Shown here: positions 40,042-51,620 of the stretch, piece after piece
How the letters are laid out: every line of letters starts with the position of its first letter
Numbering within the stretch: position 1 is the stretch's first letter
Source of the DNA: Mesostigma viride
Lineage: Eukaryota; Streptophyta; Mesostigmatophyceae; Mesostigmatales; Mesostigmataceae
Direction: 5' to 3'
DNA length: 52,162 nucleotides
NCBI GenBank assembly: GCA_009746045.1
Contig: RPFO01000792.1
Coordinates: forward strand, 1 to 52,162
Program-made: the position numbers and the translations under genes
The notes under the pieces: generated by a model
What the model was told of the DNA's origin: nothing
Seen by the model: the letters and a program-made list of their open reading frames with translations, nothing else
The model's database searches: none

Positions 40042-41433
40042 GTGTGCAAGCATAAACCTCAGGCTGATGGGGGACCACCCATTTTCCATGCTAGGCCATG
40101 TGTTACTGAGTTCAGGGGCTCTACAGAGCTGACAGAGGCTGAGCTTTATACTCCTGGTATTCAGCAAACGTCTCTCAAGGTGTTGCTTTCCTTGTTTTTG
40201 CATCAGCTTAATACAGGGAAGGATTATGTGTGTAAAGCCACAGATATCAAAAGAGCCTTTCTAAAGGGGGACCCTGCCATAGCACAGCAGGTCTGGAGAG
40301 GTCAGGTATACGTGGTGAATACTCCTAAGGTGTGGCACAGGGATATTGTTCAACCCTTGTTGAGGCCAAACCTGGGGGTTGAAGGGTTGCAGTCAGCTCC
40401 AAAAATTTTTAGGCTGTCTGCACAGGAGGTATTCATGAAGCTAGGGGCCACCTATGATGACATTGACCCTTGCCTGTTTGTCATCCCACACCCTGATGGA
40501 ATGATGATGTTTGTCTGGCATGGGGATGATCAGTTAATCTCAGGTCCTAGAGCTGCAGTGGATGCTTTCATAGCTCAGGTGTCTGCCAGTTTTGAGATTG
40601 GCAAGCAGCTAGAGCTGGGCAAGGAGCCAGTCAAGTTCTGTGGCATGATGCTTGAGTTGCTGCAGCAGCAGGGCAGCTGGGTTTGTTCCATGCAGGCCTC
40701 TGCTGAATACATTAAGTCTTGTCTGGATGTCCTGCCTGTTCACATCACCCCTGACATGTGCCCTACCATTAGAGGCAAGCTTGGTTGGCTATGTGCTACA
40801 TGTGCACCCCACCTGGCTTTTGTGAGCAGGGTAGATGATGAGGTACTACAGGAGGTAGGAGCACGGGCAATCAAGCAGTTGTTGCATGATGGTCCACCTT
40901 TGATGCTTCACTCACTGGACCTGTTTACTCCCATTCACATCACGTGCATGATGGATAGTTCAATGGAGTCCAGGGTAGTTACCAAGGTTCAAGCCAGAGA
41001 GGCTGGATTGTTTTTCCTGCATAACCAAGGTGGGAAGAAGTCACTAGTCTCCTGGTTCAGTAGATTGCACAAGAGGAAAGCTGTGAGTAGCAATGTAGCT
41101 GAATGCAGGGCTGTGGTATCTTCTGTCTTGCATGCAAGGTATCTCAATCACTTGCTGGTCTGGCTTCAACACCAGGCTGGTAGCTCTGCAGGAGTGAAAG
41201 CACATTTGCTGACTGACTCTCAATCTATCATCTCTTTCCTTGCCAATCCTTTGGCTGTACACTCGGACCTGGATTGGATTGTGCTAAAACAGGAATGCAA
41301 GTACCTGGAGTCTAAAGCCCACGTCAGGGACAAAGACAATGCTGCAGATGCACTGACCAAGGTGCCACAAGCAGCAGGACCACAATACCAGGTCTTGTAT
41401 GGGTTGATGAACCCTGGTTACAGTCTGAAGTGA
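40042..41433 (+). pseudogene. pol: B copy 2 pol: reverse transcriptase and RNase H
   Basis: 463 codons to TGA 41431-41433; the first codon GTG is only a frame edge. RT motif A is TDIKRAFLKGD with D68. Motif C is HGDD at 160-163, as in element C, where Copia has YVDD. The RNase H has D305, E354, D392 and D436, ending in ADALTK as in Copia elements. All catalytic residues are intact in this fragment, so it is disabled only by the upstream frame breaks. The protein would copy element RNA into DNA within the particle. Confidence 0.88.
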
Positions 41434-41809
41434 CTGGCACATTGTACATGTTAGCCCATGACCCCCTGCCTAATACTGCAGCTGAAAGGCTGCAGTGGCA
41501 GCTGGGTAGTTTTCTGACAGTGAGAAGCACTGGTCTAGAAAGTTGGGACATGATGAATGTGTTATTTATTGAATAAAATTTTGTGAGACACTTGTTTGGA
41601 TGACCATGACATGCTGGGGCCTGGAGCACCCATCTCACTCAGTTAAGAAACCATGCTTGAGACATGGGGCCTTTTTAATGCATCTCTTGTACATGTGTGA
41701 GGTGACCTTTGGGTCCTAGTAGGTTATCTGACAGTTTTTTTAAGGCATTGGGAATGGCTGCGTCCATTTGATGGCTATGTGTGTTTCTGTTGAAACCCAA
41801 AGAAAACTT
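41434..41809 (+). other. 3' untranslated region of element B
   Basis: About 380 bp without coding signal. AATAAA is at 41572-41577. It ends in the purine-rich AAAGTGGG (41810-41817) abutting the LTR. Confidence 0.6.
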
Positions 41810-41817
41810 AAAGTGGG
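41810..41817 (+). other. candidate polypurine tract of element B
   Basis: AAAGTGGG lies directly before the AGTTAG start of the 3' LTR. It is interrupted by one T, so it is weaker than the tract of element A. Confidence 0.5.
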
Positions 41818-42195
41818 AGTTAGTCTAAGTCTCCCGCCTGTAGCCTAAGTGGACACGTGCCAGCACCGCCGGCGCCCAATTGGGTACTGGGACGGTGCTG
41901 GACTAGAGCAGTCGTGGCATGGACACGTGGCTATACTCAGTATGTGATGAGCCGGTACCTCAGTACCGGGACTGTAGTTGTCATGTTAGGACTGACTAGA
42001 TCAGGTTGTAACTGATAGGCTAGTCCGTCCAGGATCAGTAAGTTAGTTTAACTTACGCAAAGTCTGGCCAGCCATCGTTGACGGCTGGCCAGCAGTATAT
42101 GTGCCATTCTATCCTAATGCCAAGGTGTCTCGTCGTTCACGCACACACACGCCATTTGGCAGTGCCCGAGCATTCCAGCTTTGTGTTGCATAACT
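41818..42195 (+). repeat. 3' LTR of element B copy 2 (378 bp)
   Basis: Same ends and length as the 5' LTR. It is followed by the right target duplication CAGCC (42196-42200) and satellite. Confidence 0.95.
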
Positions 42196-45100
42196 CAGCC
42201 GGCCCTTGCGTGCATGGTGTGTGTACGTGTGTGTGCAGTTGCCCCTTGCGTGCGCGGTGTATGTACGTGTGTGTGCAGCCGGCCCTTGCGTGCGCGGTGT
42301 GTGTACATGTGAGTGCAGCCGCCCCAAGCGTGTGTACATGTGTGTGCAGTTGCCCCTTGCGTGCGCAGTGGATGTACGTGTGTGTGCATGCCGGCAATTG
42401 TGTGCATGGTGTGTGTACGTGTGTGTGCAGCCGCCCCTTGCGTGCGCGGTGTGTGTACGTGTGTGTGCACTCGCCCCTTGCGTGCGCGGTGTATGTACGT
42501 GTGTGCAGCCGCCCCTTGCGTGCGCGGTGTATGCCAGTGTGTGTGCATGCCGGCCCTTGCGTGCAAGGTGTGTGTAAGTGTGTGTGCAGCCCCTTGCGTG
42601 CATGGTGTATGTACGTGTGTGTGCAGCTGCCCCTTGCGTGCGCGGTGTGTGTACGTGTGTGTGCAGCCGCCCCTTGCGTGCGCGGTGTATGTACGTGTGT
42701 GTGCAGCCGGCCCTTGCGTGCATGGTGTGTGTACGTGTGTGTGCAGCCGGCCCTTGCGTGCGCGGTGGATGTACATGTGTGTGCAGTCGCCCCTTGCGTG
42801 CGCGGTGTAGGTATACGTATGTGTGCAGCCGCCCCTTGCGTGCGCGGTGTAGGTACGTGTGTGTGCAGCCGCCCCAAGCGTGCGCGGTGTATGTACGTGT
42901 GTGTGCAGCCGGCCCTTGCGTGCATGGTGTGTGTACGTGTGTGTGCAGCCGGCCCTTGCGTGCGCGGTGGATGTACATGTGTGTGCAGTCGCCCCTTGGG
43001 TGCGCGGTGTAGGTACGTATGTGTGCAGCCGCCCCTTGCGTGCGCGGTGTATGTACGTGTGTGTGCAGCCGCCCCGTGGTTGCGCGGTGTATGTACATGT
43101 GTGTGCAGTTGCCCCTTGCGTGCGCGGTGTATGTACGTGTGTGTGCAGCCGCCCCTTGCGTGCGCGGTGTAGGTACGTGTGTGTGCAGCCGCCCCAAGCG
43201 TGCGCGGTGTGTGTCCATGTGTGTGCAGTTGCCCCTTGCGTGCGCGGTGTGTGTACGTGTGTGTGCAGCCGCCCCTTGCGTGCGCGGTGTATGTACGTGT
43301 GTGTGCAGCCGCCCCGTGGTTGCGCGGTGTATGTACATGTGTGTGCAGTTGCCCCTTGCGTGCGCGGTGTATGTACGTGTGTGTGCAGCCGCCCCTTGCG
43401 TGCGCGGTGTAGGTACGTGTGTGTGCAGCCGCCCCAAGCGTGCGCGGTGTGTGTACATGTGAGTGCAGCTGCCCCAAGCGTGCGCGGTGTGTGTACATGT
43501 GTAAAGTGCAGTTGCCCCTTGCGTGCGCGGTGGATGTACGTGTGTGTGCATGCCGGCAATTGCGTGCATGGTGTGTGTACGTGTGTGTGCAGCCGCCCCT
43601 TGCGTGCGCGGTGTGTGTACGTGTGTGTGCACTCGCCCCTTGCGTGCGCGGTGGATGTACATGTGTGTGCAGCCGCCCCTTGCGTGCATGGTGTATGTCC
43701 ATGTGTGGGCAGTTGCCCCTTGCGTGCGCGGTGTATGTACATGTTTTTGCACTCGCCCCTTGCGTGCATGGTGTATGTATGTGTGTGTGCAGCCGCCCCT
43801 TGCGTGCGCGGTGGATGTACGTGTGTGTGCAGCCACCCCTTTCGTGCGCGGTGTATGTACATGTGAGTGCCGTCGCCCCAAGCGTGCATTTTGTGTGTCA
43901 GTGTGTGTGCAGCAGCCCCTTGCGTGCGCGGTGTATATGTACGTGTGTGTGCAGCCGCCCCGTGGTTGCGCGGTGGATGTACATGTGAGTGGAGTTGCCC
44001 CTTGCGTGCGCGGTGTATGTACGTGTGTGTGCAGCCGCCCCTTGCGTGCGCGGTGTAGGTACGTGTGTGTGCAGCCGCCCCAAGCGTGCGCGGTGTATGT
44101 ACGTGTGTGTGCAGCCGGCCCTTGCGTGCATGGTGTGTGTACGTGTGTGTGCAGCCGGCCCTTGCGTGCGCGGTGTAGGTACGTATGTGTGCAGTCGCCC
44201 CTTGGGTGCGCGGTGTAGGTACGTATGTGTGCAGCCGCCCCTTGCGTGCGCGGTGTATGTACGTGTGTGTGCAGCCGCCCCTTGCGTGCATGGTGTATGT
44301 ACATGTGAGTGCCGTTGCCCCTTGCGTGCGCGGTGTATGTACGTGTGTGTGCAGCCGTCCCTTAATTGCGTGCGCGGTGTGTGTACGTGTGTGTGCAGCC
44401 GCCCCTTGCGTGCATGGTGAGTGTACCTGTGCGTGAAGTCGCTCCTTGCGTGCATGGTGTGTGTACGTGTGTGTGCAGCCGCCCCTTGCGTGCATGGTGT
44501 ATGTACATGTGAGTGCCGTTGCCCCAAGCGTGCATTGTGTGTGTAAGTGTGTGTGCAGCCGGCCCTTGCGTGCATGGTGTGTGTACATGTGAGTGCAGCC
44601 GGCCCTTGCGTGCATGGTGTGTGTACGTGTGTGTGCAGTTGCCCCTTGCGTGCGCGGTGTATGTACGCGTGTGTGCAGCCGGCCCTTGCGTGCGCGGTGT
44701 GTGTACATGTGAGTGCAGCCGCCCCAAGCGTGTGTACATGTGTGTGCAGTTGCCCCTTGCGTGCGCAGTGGATGTACGTGTGTGTGCATGCCGGCAATTG
44801 TGTGCATGGTGTGTGTACGTGTGTGTGCAGCCGCCCCTTGCGTGCGCGGTGTGTGTACGTGTGTGTGCACTCGCCCCTTGCGTGCGCGGTGTATGTACGT
44901 GTGTGCAGCCGCCCCTTGCGTGCGCGGTGTATGCCAGTGTGTGTGCATGCCGGCCCTTGCGTGCAAGGTGTGTGTAAGTGTGTGTGCAGCCCCTTGCGTG
45001 CATGGTGTATGTACGTGTGTGTGCAGCTGCCCCTTGCGTGCGCGGTGTGTGTACGTGTGTGTGCAGCCGCCCCTTGCGTGCGCGGTGTATGTACGTGTGT

Positions 45101-47094
45101 GTGCAGCCGGCCCTTGCGTGCATGGTGTGTGTACGTGTGTGTGCAGCCGGCCCTTGCGTGCGCGGTGGATGTACATGTGTGTGCAGTCGCCCCTTGCGTG
45201 CGCGGTGTAGGTATACGTATGTGTGCAGCCGCCCCTTGCGTGCGCGGTGTAGGTACGTGTGTGTGCAGCCGCCCCAAGCGTGCGCGGTGTATGTACGTGT
45301 GTGTGCAGCCGGCCCTTGCGTGCATGGTGTGTGTACGTGTGTGTGCAGCCGGCCCTTGCGTGCGCGGTGGATGTACATGTGTGTGCAGTCGCCCCTTGGG
45401 TGCGCGGTGTAGGTACGTATGTGTGCAGCCGCCCCTTGCGTGCGCGGTGTATGTACGTGTGTGTGCAGCCGCCCCGTGGTTGCGCGGTGTATGTACATGT
45501 GTGTGCAGTTGCCCCTTGCGTGCGCGGTGTATGTACGTGTGTGTGCAGCCGCCCCTTGCGTGCGCGGTGTGTGTACGTGTGTGTGCACTCGCCCCTTGCG
45601 TGCGCGGTGTATGTACGTGTGTGCAGCCGCCCCTTGCGTGCGCGGTGTATGCCAGTGTGTGTGCATGCCGGCCCTTGCGTGCAAGGTGTGTGTAAGTGTG
45701 TGTGCAGCCCCTTGCGTGCATGGTGTATGTACGTGTGTGTGCAGCTGCCCCTTGCGTGCGCGGTGTGTGTACGTGTGTGTGCAGCCGCCCCTTGCGTGCG
45801 CGGTGTATGTACGTGTGTGTGCAGCCGGCCCTTGCGTGCATGGTGTGTGTACGTGTGTGTGCAGCCGGCCCTTGCGTGCGCGGTGGATGTACATGTGTGT
45901 GCAGTCGCCCCTTGCGTGCGCGGTGTAGGTATACGTATGTGTGCAGCCGCCCCTTGCGTGCGCGGTGTAGGTACGTGTGTGTGCAGCCGCCCCAAGCGTG
46001 CGCGGTGTATGTACGTGTGTGTGCAGCCGGCCCTTGCGTGCATGGTGTGTGTACGTGTGTGTGCAGCCGGCCCTTGCGTGCGCGGTGGATGTACATGTGT
46101 GTGCAGTCGCCCCTTGGGTGCGCGGTGTAGGTACGTATGTGTGCAGCCGCCCCTTGCGTGCGCGGTGTATGTACGTGTGTGTGCAGCCGCCCCGTGGTTG
46201 CGCGGTGTATGTACATGTGTGTGCAGTTGCCCCTTGCGTGCGCGGTGTATGTACGTGTGTGTGCAGCCGCCCCTTGCGTGCGCGGTGTAGGTACGTGTGT
46301 GTGCAGCCGCCCCAAGCGTGCGCGGTGTGTGTCCATGTGTGTGCAGTTGCCCCTTGCGTGCGCGGTGTGTGTACGTGTGTGTGCAGCCGCCCCTTGCGTG
46401 CGCGGTGTATGTACGTGTGTGTGCAGTTGCCCCTTGCGTGCGCGGTGGATGTACGTGTGTGTGCAGCCGGCCCTTGCGTGCGCGGTGTGTGTACATGTGA
46501 GTGCAGCTGCCCCAAGCGTGCGCGGTGTGTGTACATGTGTGTGCAGTTGCCCCTTGCGTGCGCGGTGGATGTACGTGTGTGTGCAGCCGCCCCTTGCGTG
46601 CGCGGTGTAGGTACGTGTGTGTGCAGCCGCCCCAAGCGTGCGCGGTGTGTGTACGTGTGTGTGCACTCGCCCCTTGCGTGCGCGGTGGATGTACATGTGT
46701 GTGCAGCCGCCCCTTGCGTGCATGGTGTATGTCCATGTGTGGGCAGTTGCCCCTTGCGTGCGCGGTGTATGTATATGTTTTTGCACTCGCCCCTTGCGTG
46801 CATGGTGTATGTATGTGTGTGTGCAGCCGCCCCTTGCGTGCGCGGTGGATGTACGTGTGTGTGCAGCCACCCCTTTCGTGCGCGGTGTATGTACATGTGA
46901 GTGCCGTCGCCCCAAGCGTGCATTTTGTGTGTAAGTGTGTGTGCAGCAGCCCCTTGCGTGCGCGGTGTATGTACGTGTGTGTGCAGCCGCCCCGTGGTTG
47001 CGCGGTGGATGTACATGTGAGTGGAGCCGGTCCTTGCGTGCGCGGTGTATGTACGTGTGTGTGCAGCCGCCCCTTGCGTGCGTGGTGTGTGTAC
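42196..47094 (+). repeat. 40-bp satellite (block 5)
   Basis: Colinear from 42724 with block 1 at an offset of about 36.0 kb. It contains a 2400-bp internal repeat (42196 and 44596 start the same variant series) and an extra 718-bp tandem duplication (series starting 44978 and 45696, and 45259 and 45977) absent from block 1. It lacks the fold-back element (empty site 46363/46364) and element C (empty site 42724-42728). The last five bases TGTAC (47090-47094) are the left target duplication of element A copy 3. Confidence 0.95.
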
Positions 47095-47912
47095 TGTTAG
47101 GGATATTATATCCACCTGGCCACAACATATCCCAGCCTGATTTATTTCTTGTTGGATTTATTACTTATGGACTGAGAATTTGATAGCTTTGATAAGCTAG
47201 ATGAATTGGGCTTAATGAGCTGATCAATATTCATGTGCCATAGTCCTATACTTGGACATGGATGACTTGTAACCTGAGTCAGCCTAGTAGCATCACGTAT
47301 TTGATTGACAAGTGGTGCTATGGCCTATTGGACAAGTGTTTGGTCCATGAGCTGACAAGTGTTGGCAGCTCATGATGACACATGTTATGACTTACATGAT
47401 GACAAGTGGGTAGACTCATTGCATGACACTTGTCACTCCAAGGAGAAGAGATGTGTCACTTTATTAATCATGTTATGTGGCACATTATTATGTAGACACT
47501 TGGCATCTAGCTATTATGCCAGCTCATTGGATCATGTCTAGAATGTTCTAGGAATGTTCTAAGAATATGCCAGGAATATTCCTGGAATATACTGAGAATA
47601 TGCTGGGAATATGCTAGGAATATGCTAGGATGTTTCTACAAGCTTCTGTGATGATGTCATTGCTGATGTCATCCTTCCTAGCCTAAAAGTTATAAAAGGA
47701 AACTGCCCCCTAAGGGCAGGTACCTCCATTTCACCTCCATTCAACCTCCATTCAAGCTCTTCTCCAACTATTATATTCTAATAAAGCCATTTATTCTTCC
47801 ACGTAAATTGTCTTCAACCTCTCTTTCTTTCAGCACCTGCAAGGTGTGTGGGTAGCAAGGCCAAGCACAAGGCATTGTGTAAAACCCATTAGTTTCCTCT
47901 ACTTTTCAAACA
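47095..47912 (+). repeat. 5' LTR of element A copy 3 (818 bp)
   Basis: TG...CA ends. TATAAAAG at 47691-47698. It is followed by the primer site TGGTATCGGAG at 47912-47922, which overlaps the LTR boundary by one base because of the shared CATGG context. Confidence 0.93.
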
Positions 47913-47995
47913 TGGTATCGGAGGTTTGTTACTGAGGAACAAGAAGACCACTGTGAACCCAGAGACATCCAGTTCCATTGGCGACTGAAGACACC

Positions 47996-49723
47996 ATGGC
48001 TACCAAGGAAGCGTGCTACAAGCAATTCCGGGCAACAAGCAAGTCCATCACAACGTTTGATGGGCGGTCTCTGAGGAAATGGGAAGAAATCAAGGCTGTG
48101 TTGAAGGCCTTAGCATCGGCCTATTGTGACCTGGTCAAGGTCCTAACTGGAGAGGAGGATTCGCTAAAGGAGGTCAAGACTGCGCTGCTGGAGGCGGAGG
48201 AGCTACTGCACGGAAGGCGTTCTGCTCAAGCAAAGAAGGAGGGCTCCCCTAACGGCCAGGTTTTCCACACTACTACGAAGAAAAGTGGAGGAAAGAGGCG
48301 GTGCAATTACTGCAAGAAGGCCGGGCACGTGGACACCCAGTGCTGGGAGAAGCATCCGGAGCTGAAGCAAGAACGCAAGAACAAGGCAACGCGACGGAAC
48401 CAAGCGAGAAAGGAGCACTCACCAGGTGCCAGCGAGGCGCGTATCACCGAGGAGGCTGCGGAGCGGTCCGGCTTCGTCTTCGCCACCATCGCCGAGTCGC
48501 CATCGCCGTCGGATGCTGCTGCACTCACGCAGTATGAAAAGAAAGCACCGACCAGCTGGGTGCTGGATTCCGCAGCGAGCTGTCACATGACGCCATGCCC
48601 GTCGGATTTCGTGTGCCTGCACCCTCATGACAGGGAAATCGCCGGCTCAGGCGGCCAACTGAAGGCGACAGCCATCGGGACTGTCAAACTGAAGCTGCCG
48701 GGTCAGGACGCGGACGTGCACCTCCAAAACGCGCTGCTCGTTCCCAGGCTGAGCACCCGACTTCTATCAGTCGGCCAGCTCGTCAAGGATGGCCACAAGG
48801 TCGACCTCGCCCAGCGGGTTGCTGTGCTGGACAGCAGGCACTGCAGCATCGGGACGAGGAACAACACCTACTTTTTGCCCGCGCACGGTGCGGACGCAGC
48901 GATGGACGCCATCCCAGAGCTGAAATCGTCGGCGACGAGCTTCAAGAACGACGCTGCCTGTCAAGGGCAGAAAATGGCGAGCAGCGAGCGCAGCATCTCA
49001 CGTGCCTCGGGACACGCGGCGGAGTGGCTGGCCGTGGGCCTAACGGTCATACTGGCCATGCTTGCCCGTGTATGCGGGATCGGGGGCGGCCTACTGGGCA
49101 TTACTCGCACACTGCGTGGCTTTATATACTCTGCGCCGGCCCAGTGGAAGTTCACGCCAATTCGAGAAGTTTCCAGCGCAATGGAGAAGTCCGTGTCAGA
49201 CGCTGAAGTACTTCCAGAAACTGCGGTCCAGAACAGCCCAGTGCAGGCGGAGCGCGTTGTCGCCGCCAGCATACCAGGTGATACTGGTGCTAGTAACCAA
49301 AGTCCGGCGACCAGACCAAAGGCGCGGCGCATGAACGCTGCCAGCCTAACTGAGGGGGAACAAATTCGTGGCGCAAGGGCGAAATCGACCAAGCTGCAAA
49401 TTTTTCCAAGTCCTGGACTGCCAAGTCCGGTGCTGGCGCGAGGCCTCGAGCGAGCCGACAACGACGTGGACAGCGACCTGTCAGCCAAAGTGCGGTCAAG
49501 CACCAACGGTCAAGTCGACTGCAAAATGCTGCCAAGGCATCACGTCGGTCAGTTGACGGTGTTCGGCCAGGCCATGGCATTTGCAATTGCGCTAGCTGCA
49601 ACGACCCTTGGAAATTGTCGCCCAGGATGCACAGACCCCACTTCTCAAGGTTGCCCTAATGTTTTGTCTGTGGGAAATGAACTTGTATGTCGACTTTTGT
49701 GTCGTGTTTGCTGGAAATTGTGA
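47996..49723 (+). CDS. gag: Gag-protease protein of element A copy 3
   Basis: 575 codons from ATG (CACCATGG context) to TGA 49721-49723. Same domains as copy 1: knuckle CX2CX4HX4C at 103-116, protease-like W-x2-DSAAS-x-H at 188-197, hydrophobic segment about 344-375. It differs by Met-to-Lys at residue 139 and, importantly, by one A fewer in the run at 49397-49399. The last third is therefore read in another frame from copy 1 and ends in a Cys-rich, partly hydrophobic tail (VGQLTVFGQAMAF-type stretch). Because this frame is also open in the truncated copy 2 fusion, it is the better candidate for the original C-terminus. No integrase or RT follows. Confidence 0.85.
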   Translation: MATKEACYKQFRATSKSITTFDGRSLRKWEEIKAVLKALASAYCDLVKVLTGEEDSLKEVKTALLEAEELLHGRRSAQAKKEGSPNGQVFHTTTKKSGGKRRCNYCKKAGHVDTQCWEKHPELKQERKNKATRRNQARKEHSPGASEARITEEAAERSGFVFATIAESPSPSDAAALTQYEKKAPTSWVLDSAASCHMTPCPSDFVCLHPHDREIAGSGGQLKATAIGTVKLKLPGQDADVHLQNALLVPRLSTRLLSVGQLVKDGHKVDLAQRVAVLDSRHCSIGTRNNTYFLPAHGADAAMDAIPELKSSATSFKNDAACQGQKMASSERSISRASGHAAEWLAVGLTVILAMLARVCGIGGGLLGITRTLRGFIYSAPAQWKFTPIREVSSAMEKSVSDAEVLPETAVQNSPVQAERVVAASIPGDTGASNQSPATRPKARRMNAASLTEGEQIRGARAKSTKLQIFPSPGLPSPVLARGLERADNDVDSDLSAKVRSSTNGQVDCKMLPRHHVGQLTVFGQAMAFAIALAATTLGNCRPGCTDPTSQGCPNVLSVGNELVCRLLCRVCWKL

Positions 49724-50797
49724 GGCGCCGTAAGCCTGCGTTTCTGGTTCTTTCTTTGTGTTCTTCCAGCAATTATGTGTTATTTTGCCATGCGTTCAGT
49801 GGCAATGGCCCACGCATTTTGGTATTGTTCCCACGAGACGTTTTCTACGTACCTGGAGTGTATATCCAGAGTTTTTGCACGCTATTTGTGGCACTGGTCT
49901 GCGGCGTAGTGAAGCGCCGTTGTATCGTCGTCTACGACTTGTTTTCGTAAGTAAAGTGCCTGTGACGCGTGTGTTATTTTGTTTTGTGCTGAGAGCATTG
50001 CTTTTATGCAAGTGTTTACGTCCTTTGTGTCGAATTCGGCTGTGCATTTCGGCATAGCCTGTAATGTCGGACGTAATGTTTACTCTCGGGCACTGATTTG
50101 TGAATCGTGACGAAGTAATCGTTACCTGTGTTCGCCTTTGTGGCGGTAATGTTTTGCACGTCCTGTTTTCTTTGCTATGAAGCTGTTTATCTGTTATGGC
50201 CACTGTGTTTTGTGTTGAAGGTTGTATTGTACCTTGTTTGTGTGGCATTTGTTGCCAATATGTTTGTTTGCTCACCCCGTTTATTTGGCGTAAAACGTGA
50301 TGTTGGTGTCATTTATTGTGTGAGATGGCGTATGTTATGTTGCTCCGTGTGTGTACAGCACGTATTGTTGCCGTTGCCCTACCTCTATACCGTTTGGGTT
50401 AGCTCATAGGGACTTTCTTTGTTGGCATGTGTTGCCGTATTATATGTGTGGGACTGTGTGCCCCTATTGTGTCCATGGGCAGCCGCTTTGAGTGAGGGGG
50501 GAATGTAGCATCTAGAGCACTTTTTCCAACTAAGGGTTGGGTATCAGCCATCCAGGATGGGCAGCTAGTGCGTCGCTGCTATGGTTGGACACTCATTCGC
50601 GTTGCCGGGGGGGACGGATCAGTGGCGGTAGTGCGGCTCATGACCGCATGTTGGAGCTTCAAGCGTTTCACGAGGACGGCATCTTCATTTTCAGTTGCAC
50701 CATGCTAGCAACTGGACGGCATGCTACGAGCATGTGGTTAAGGGGGGTGTTGAGATTCCACCTACCCAGTCATCTTTTGCATTGTGCCCATGTGGCT
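49724..50797 (+). other. non-coding interior of element A copy 3
   Basis: Colinear with copy 1 but with several single-base losses (for example near 49741, 49779 and 50184). No domain-bearing frame. The duplicated purine tract is near 50740-50747. Confidence 0.6.
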
Positions 50798-50805
50798 AAG
50801 GGGGG
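50798..50805 (+). other. polypurine tract of element A copy 3
   Basis: AAGGGGGG directly before the 3' LTR, as in copy 1. Confidence 0.75.
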
Positions 50806-51620
50806 TGTTAGGGATATTATATCCACCTGGCCACAAATATCCCAGCCTGATTTATTTCTTGTTGGATTTATTCCATATGGACTGGGAATTTGATAGCTTG
50901 ATAAGCTAGATGAATTGGGCTCAATGAGCTGATCAATATTCATGTGCCATAGTCCTATACTTGGACATGGATGACTTGTAACCTGAGTCAGCCTAGTAGC
51001 ATCACGTATTTGATTGACAAGTGGTGCTATGGCCTATTGGACAAGTGTTTGGTCCATGAGCTGACAAGTGTTGGCAGCTCATGATGACACATGTTATGAC
51101 TTACATGATGACAAGTGGGTAGACTCATTGCATGACACTTGTCACTCCAAGGAGAAGAGATGTGTCACTTTATTAATCATGTTATGTGGCACATTATTAC
51201 GTAGACACTTGGCATCTAGCTATTATGCCAGCTCATTGGATCATGTCTAGAATGTTCTAGGAATGTTCTAAGAATATGCCAGGAATATTCCTGGAATATA
51301 CTGAGAATATGCTGGGAATATGCTAGGAATATGCTAGGATGTTTCTACAAGCTTCTGTGATGATGTCATTGCTGATGTCATCCTTCCTAGCCTAAAAGGT
51401 ATAAAAGGAAACTGCCCCCTAAGGGCAGGTACCTCCATTCACCTCCATTCAACCTCCATTCAAGCTCTTCTCCAACTATTATATTCTAATAAAGCCATTT
51501 ATTCTTCCACGTAAATTGTCTTCAACCTCTCTTTCTTTCAGCACCTGCAAGGTGTGTGGGTAGCAAGGCCAAGCACAAGGCATTGTGTAAAACCCATTAG
51601 TTTCCTCTACTTTTCAAACA
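50806..51620 (+). repeat. 3' LTR of element A copy 3 (815 bp)
   Basis: TG...CA ends, followed by TGTAC. It differs from its own 5' LTR by several substitutions and single-base deletions (near 50836, 50872-50899, 51398 and 51438). Confidence 0.92.

Larger units (their letters stand above)
34681..42195 (+). mobile_element. element B copy 2: complete LTR retrotransposon (7515 bp)
   Basis: Two 378-bp LTRs with AGTTA...TAACT ends, flanked by the 5-bp duplication CAGCC (34676-34680 and 42196-42200). The empty site is preserved in paralogous satellite at 8559-8563 and 44596-44600, which fixes both element boundaries independently of any LTR rule. The interior encodes Gag, zinc knuckles, integrase, protease, RT and RNase H in that order, but single-base indels break the frames. 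The intact equivalent of most differences is present in copy 1 or element C, so the damage is recent or is sequence error. Confidence 0.95.
47095..51620 (+). mobile_element. element A copy 3: complete (4526 bp)
   Basis: Same organisation and same flanking satellite as copy 1, with TGTAC at 47090-47094 and 51621-51625. Identical flanks mean copies 1 and 3 are duplicates of one insertion, not independent events. The 5' LTR is 818 bp and agrees with copy 1; the 3' LTR is 815 bp with several differences concentrated toward the right end of the window. Confidence 0.93.
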
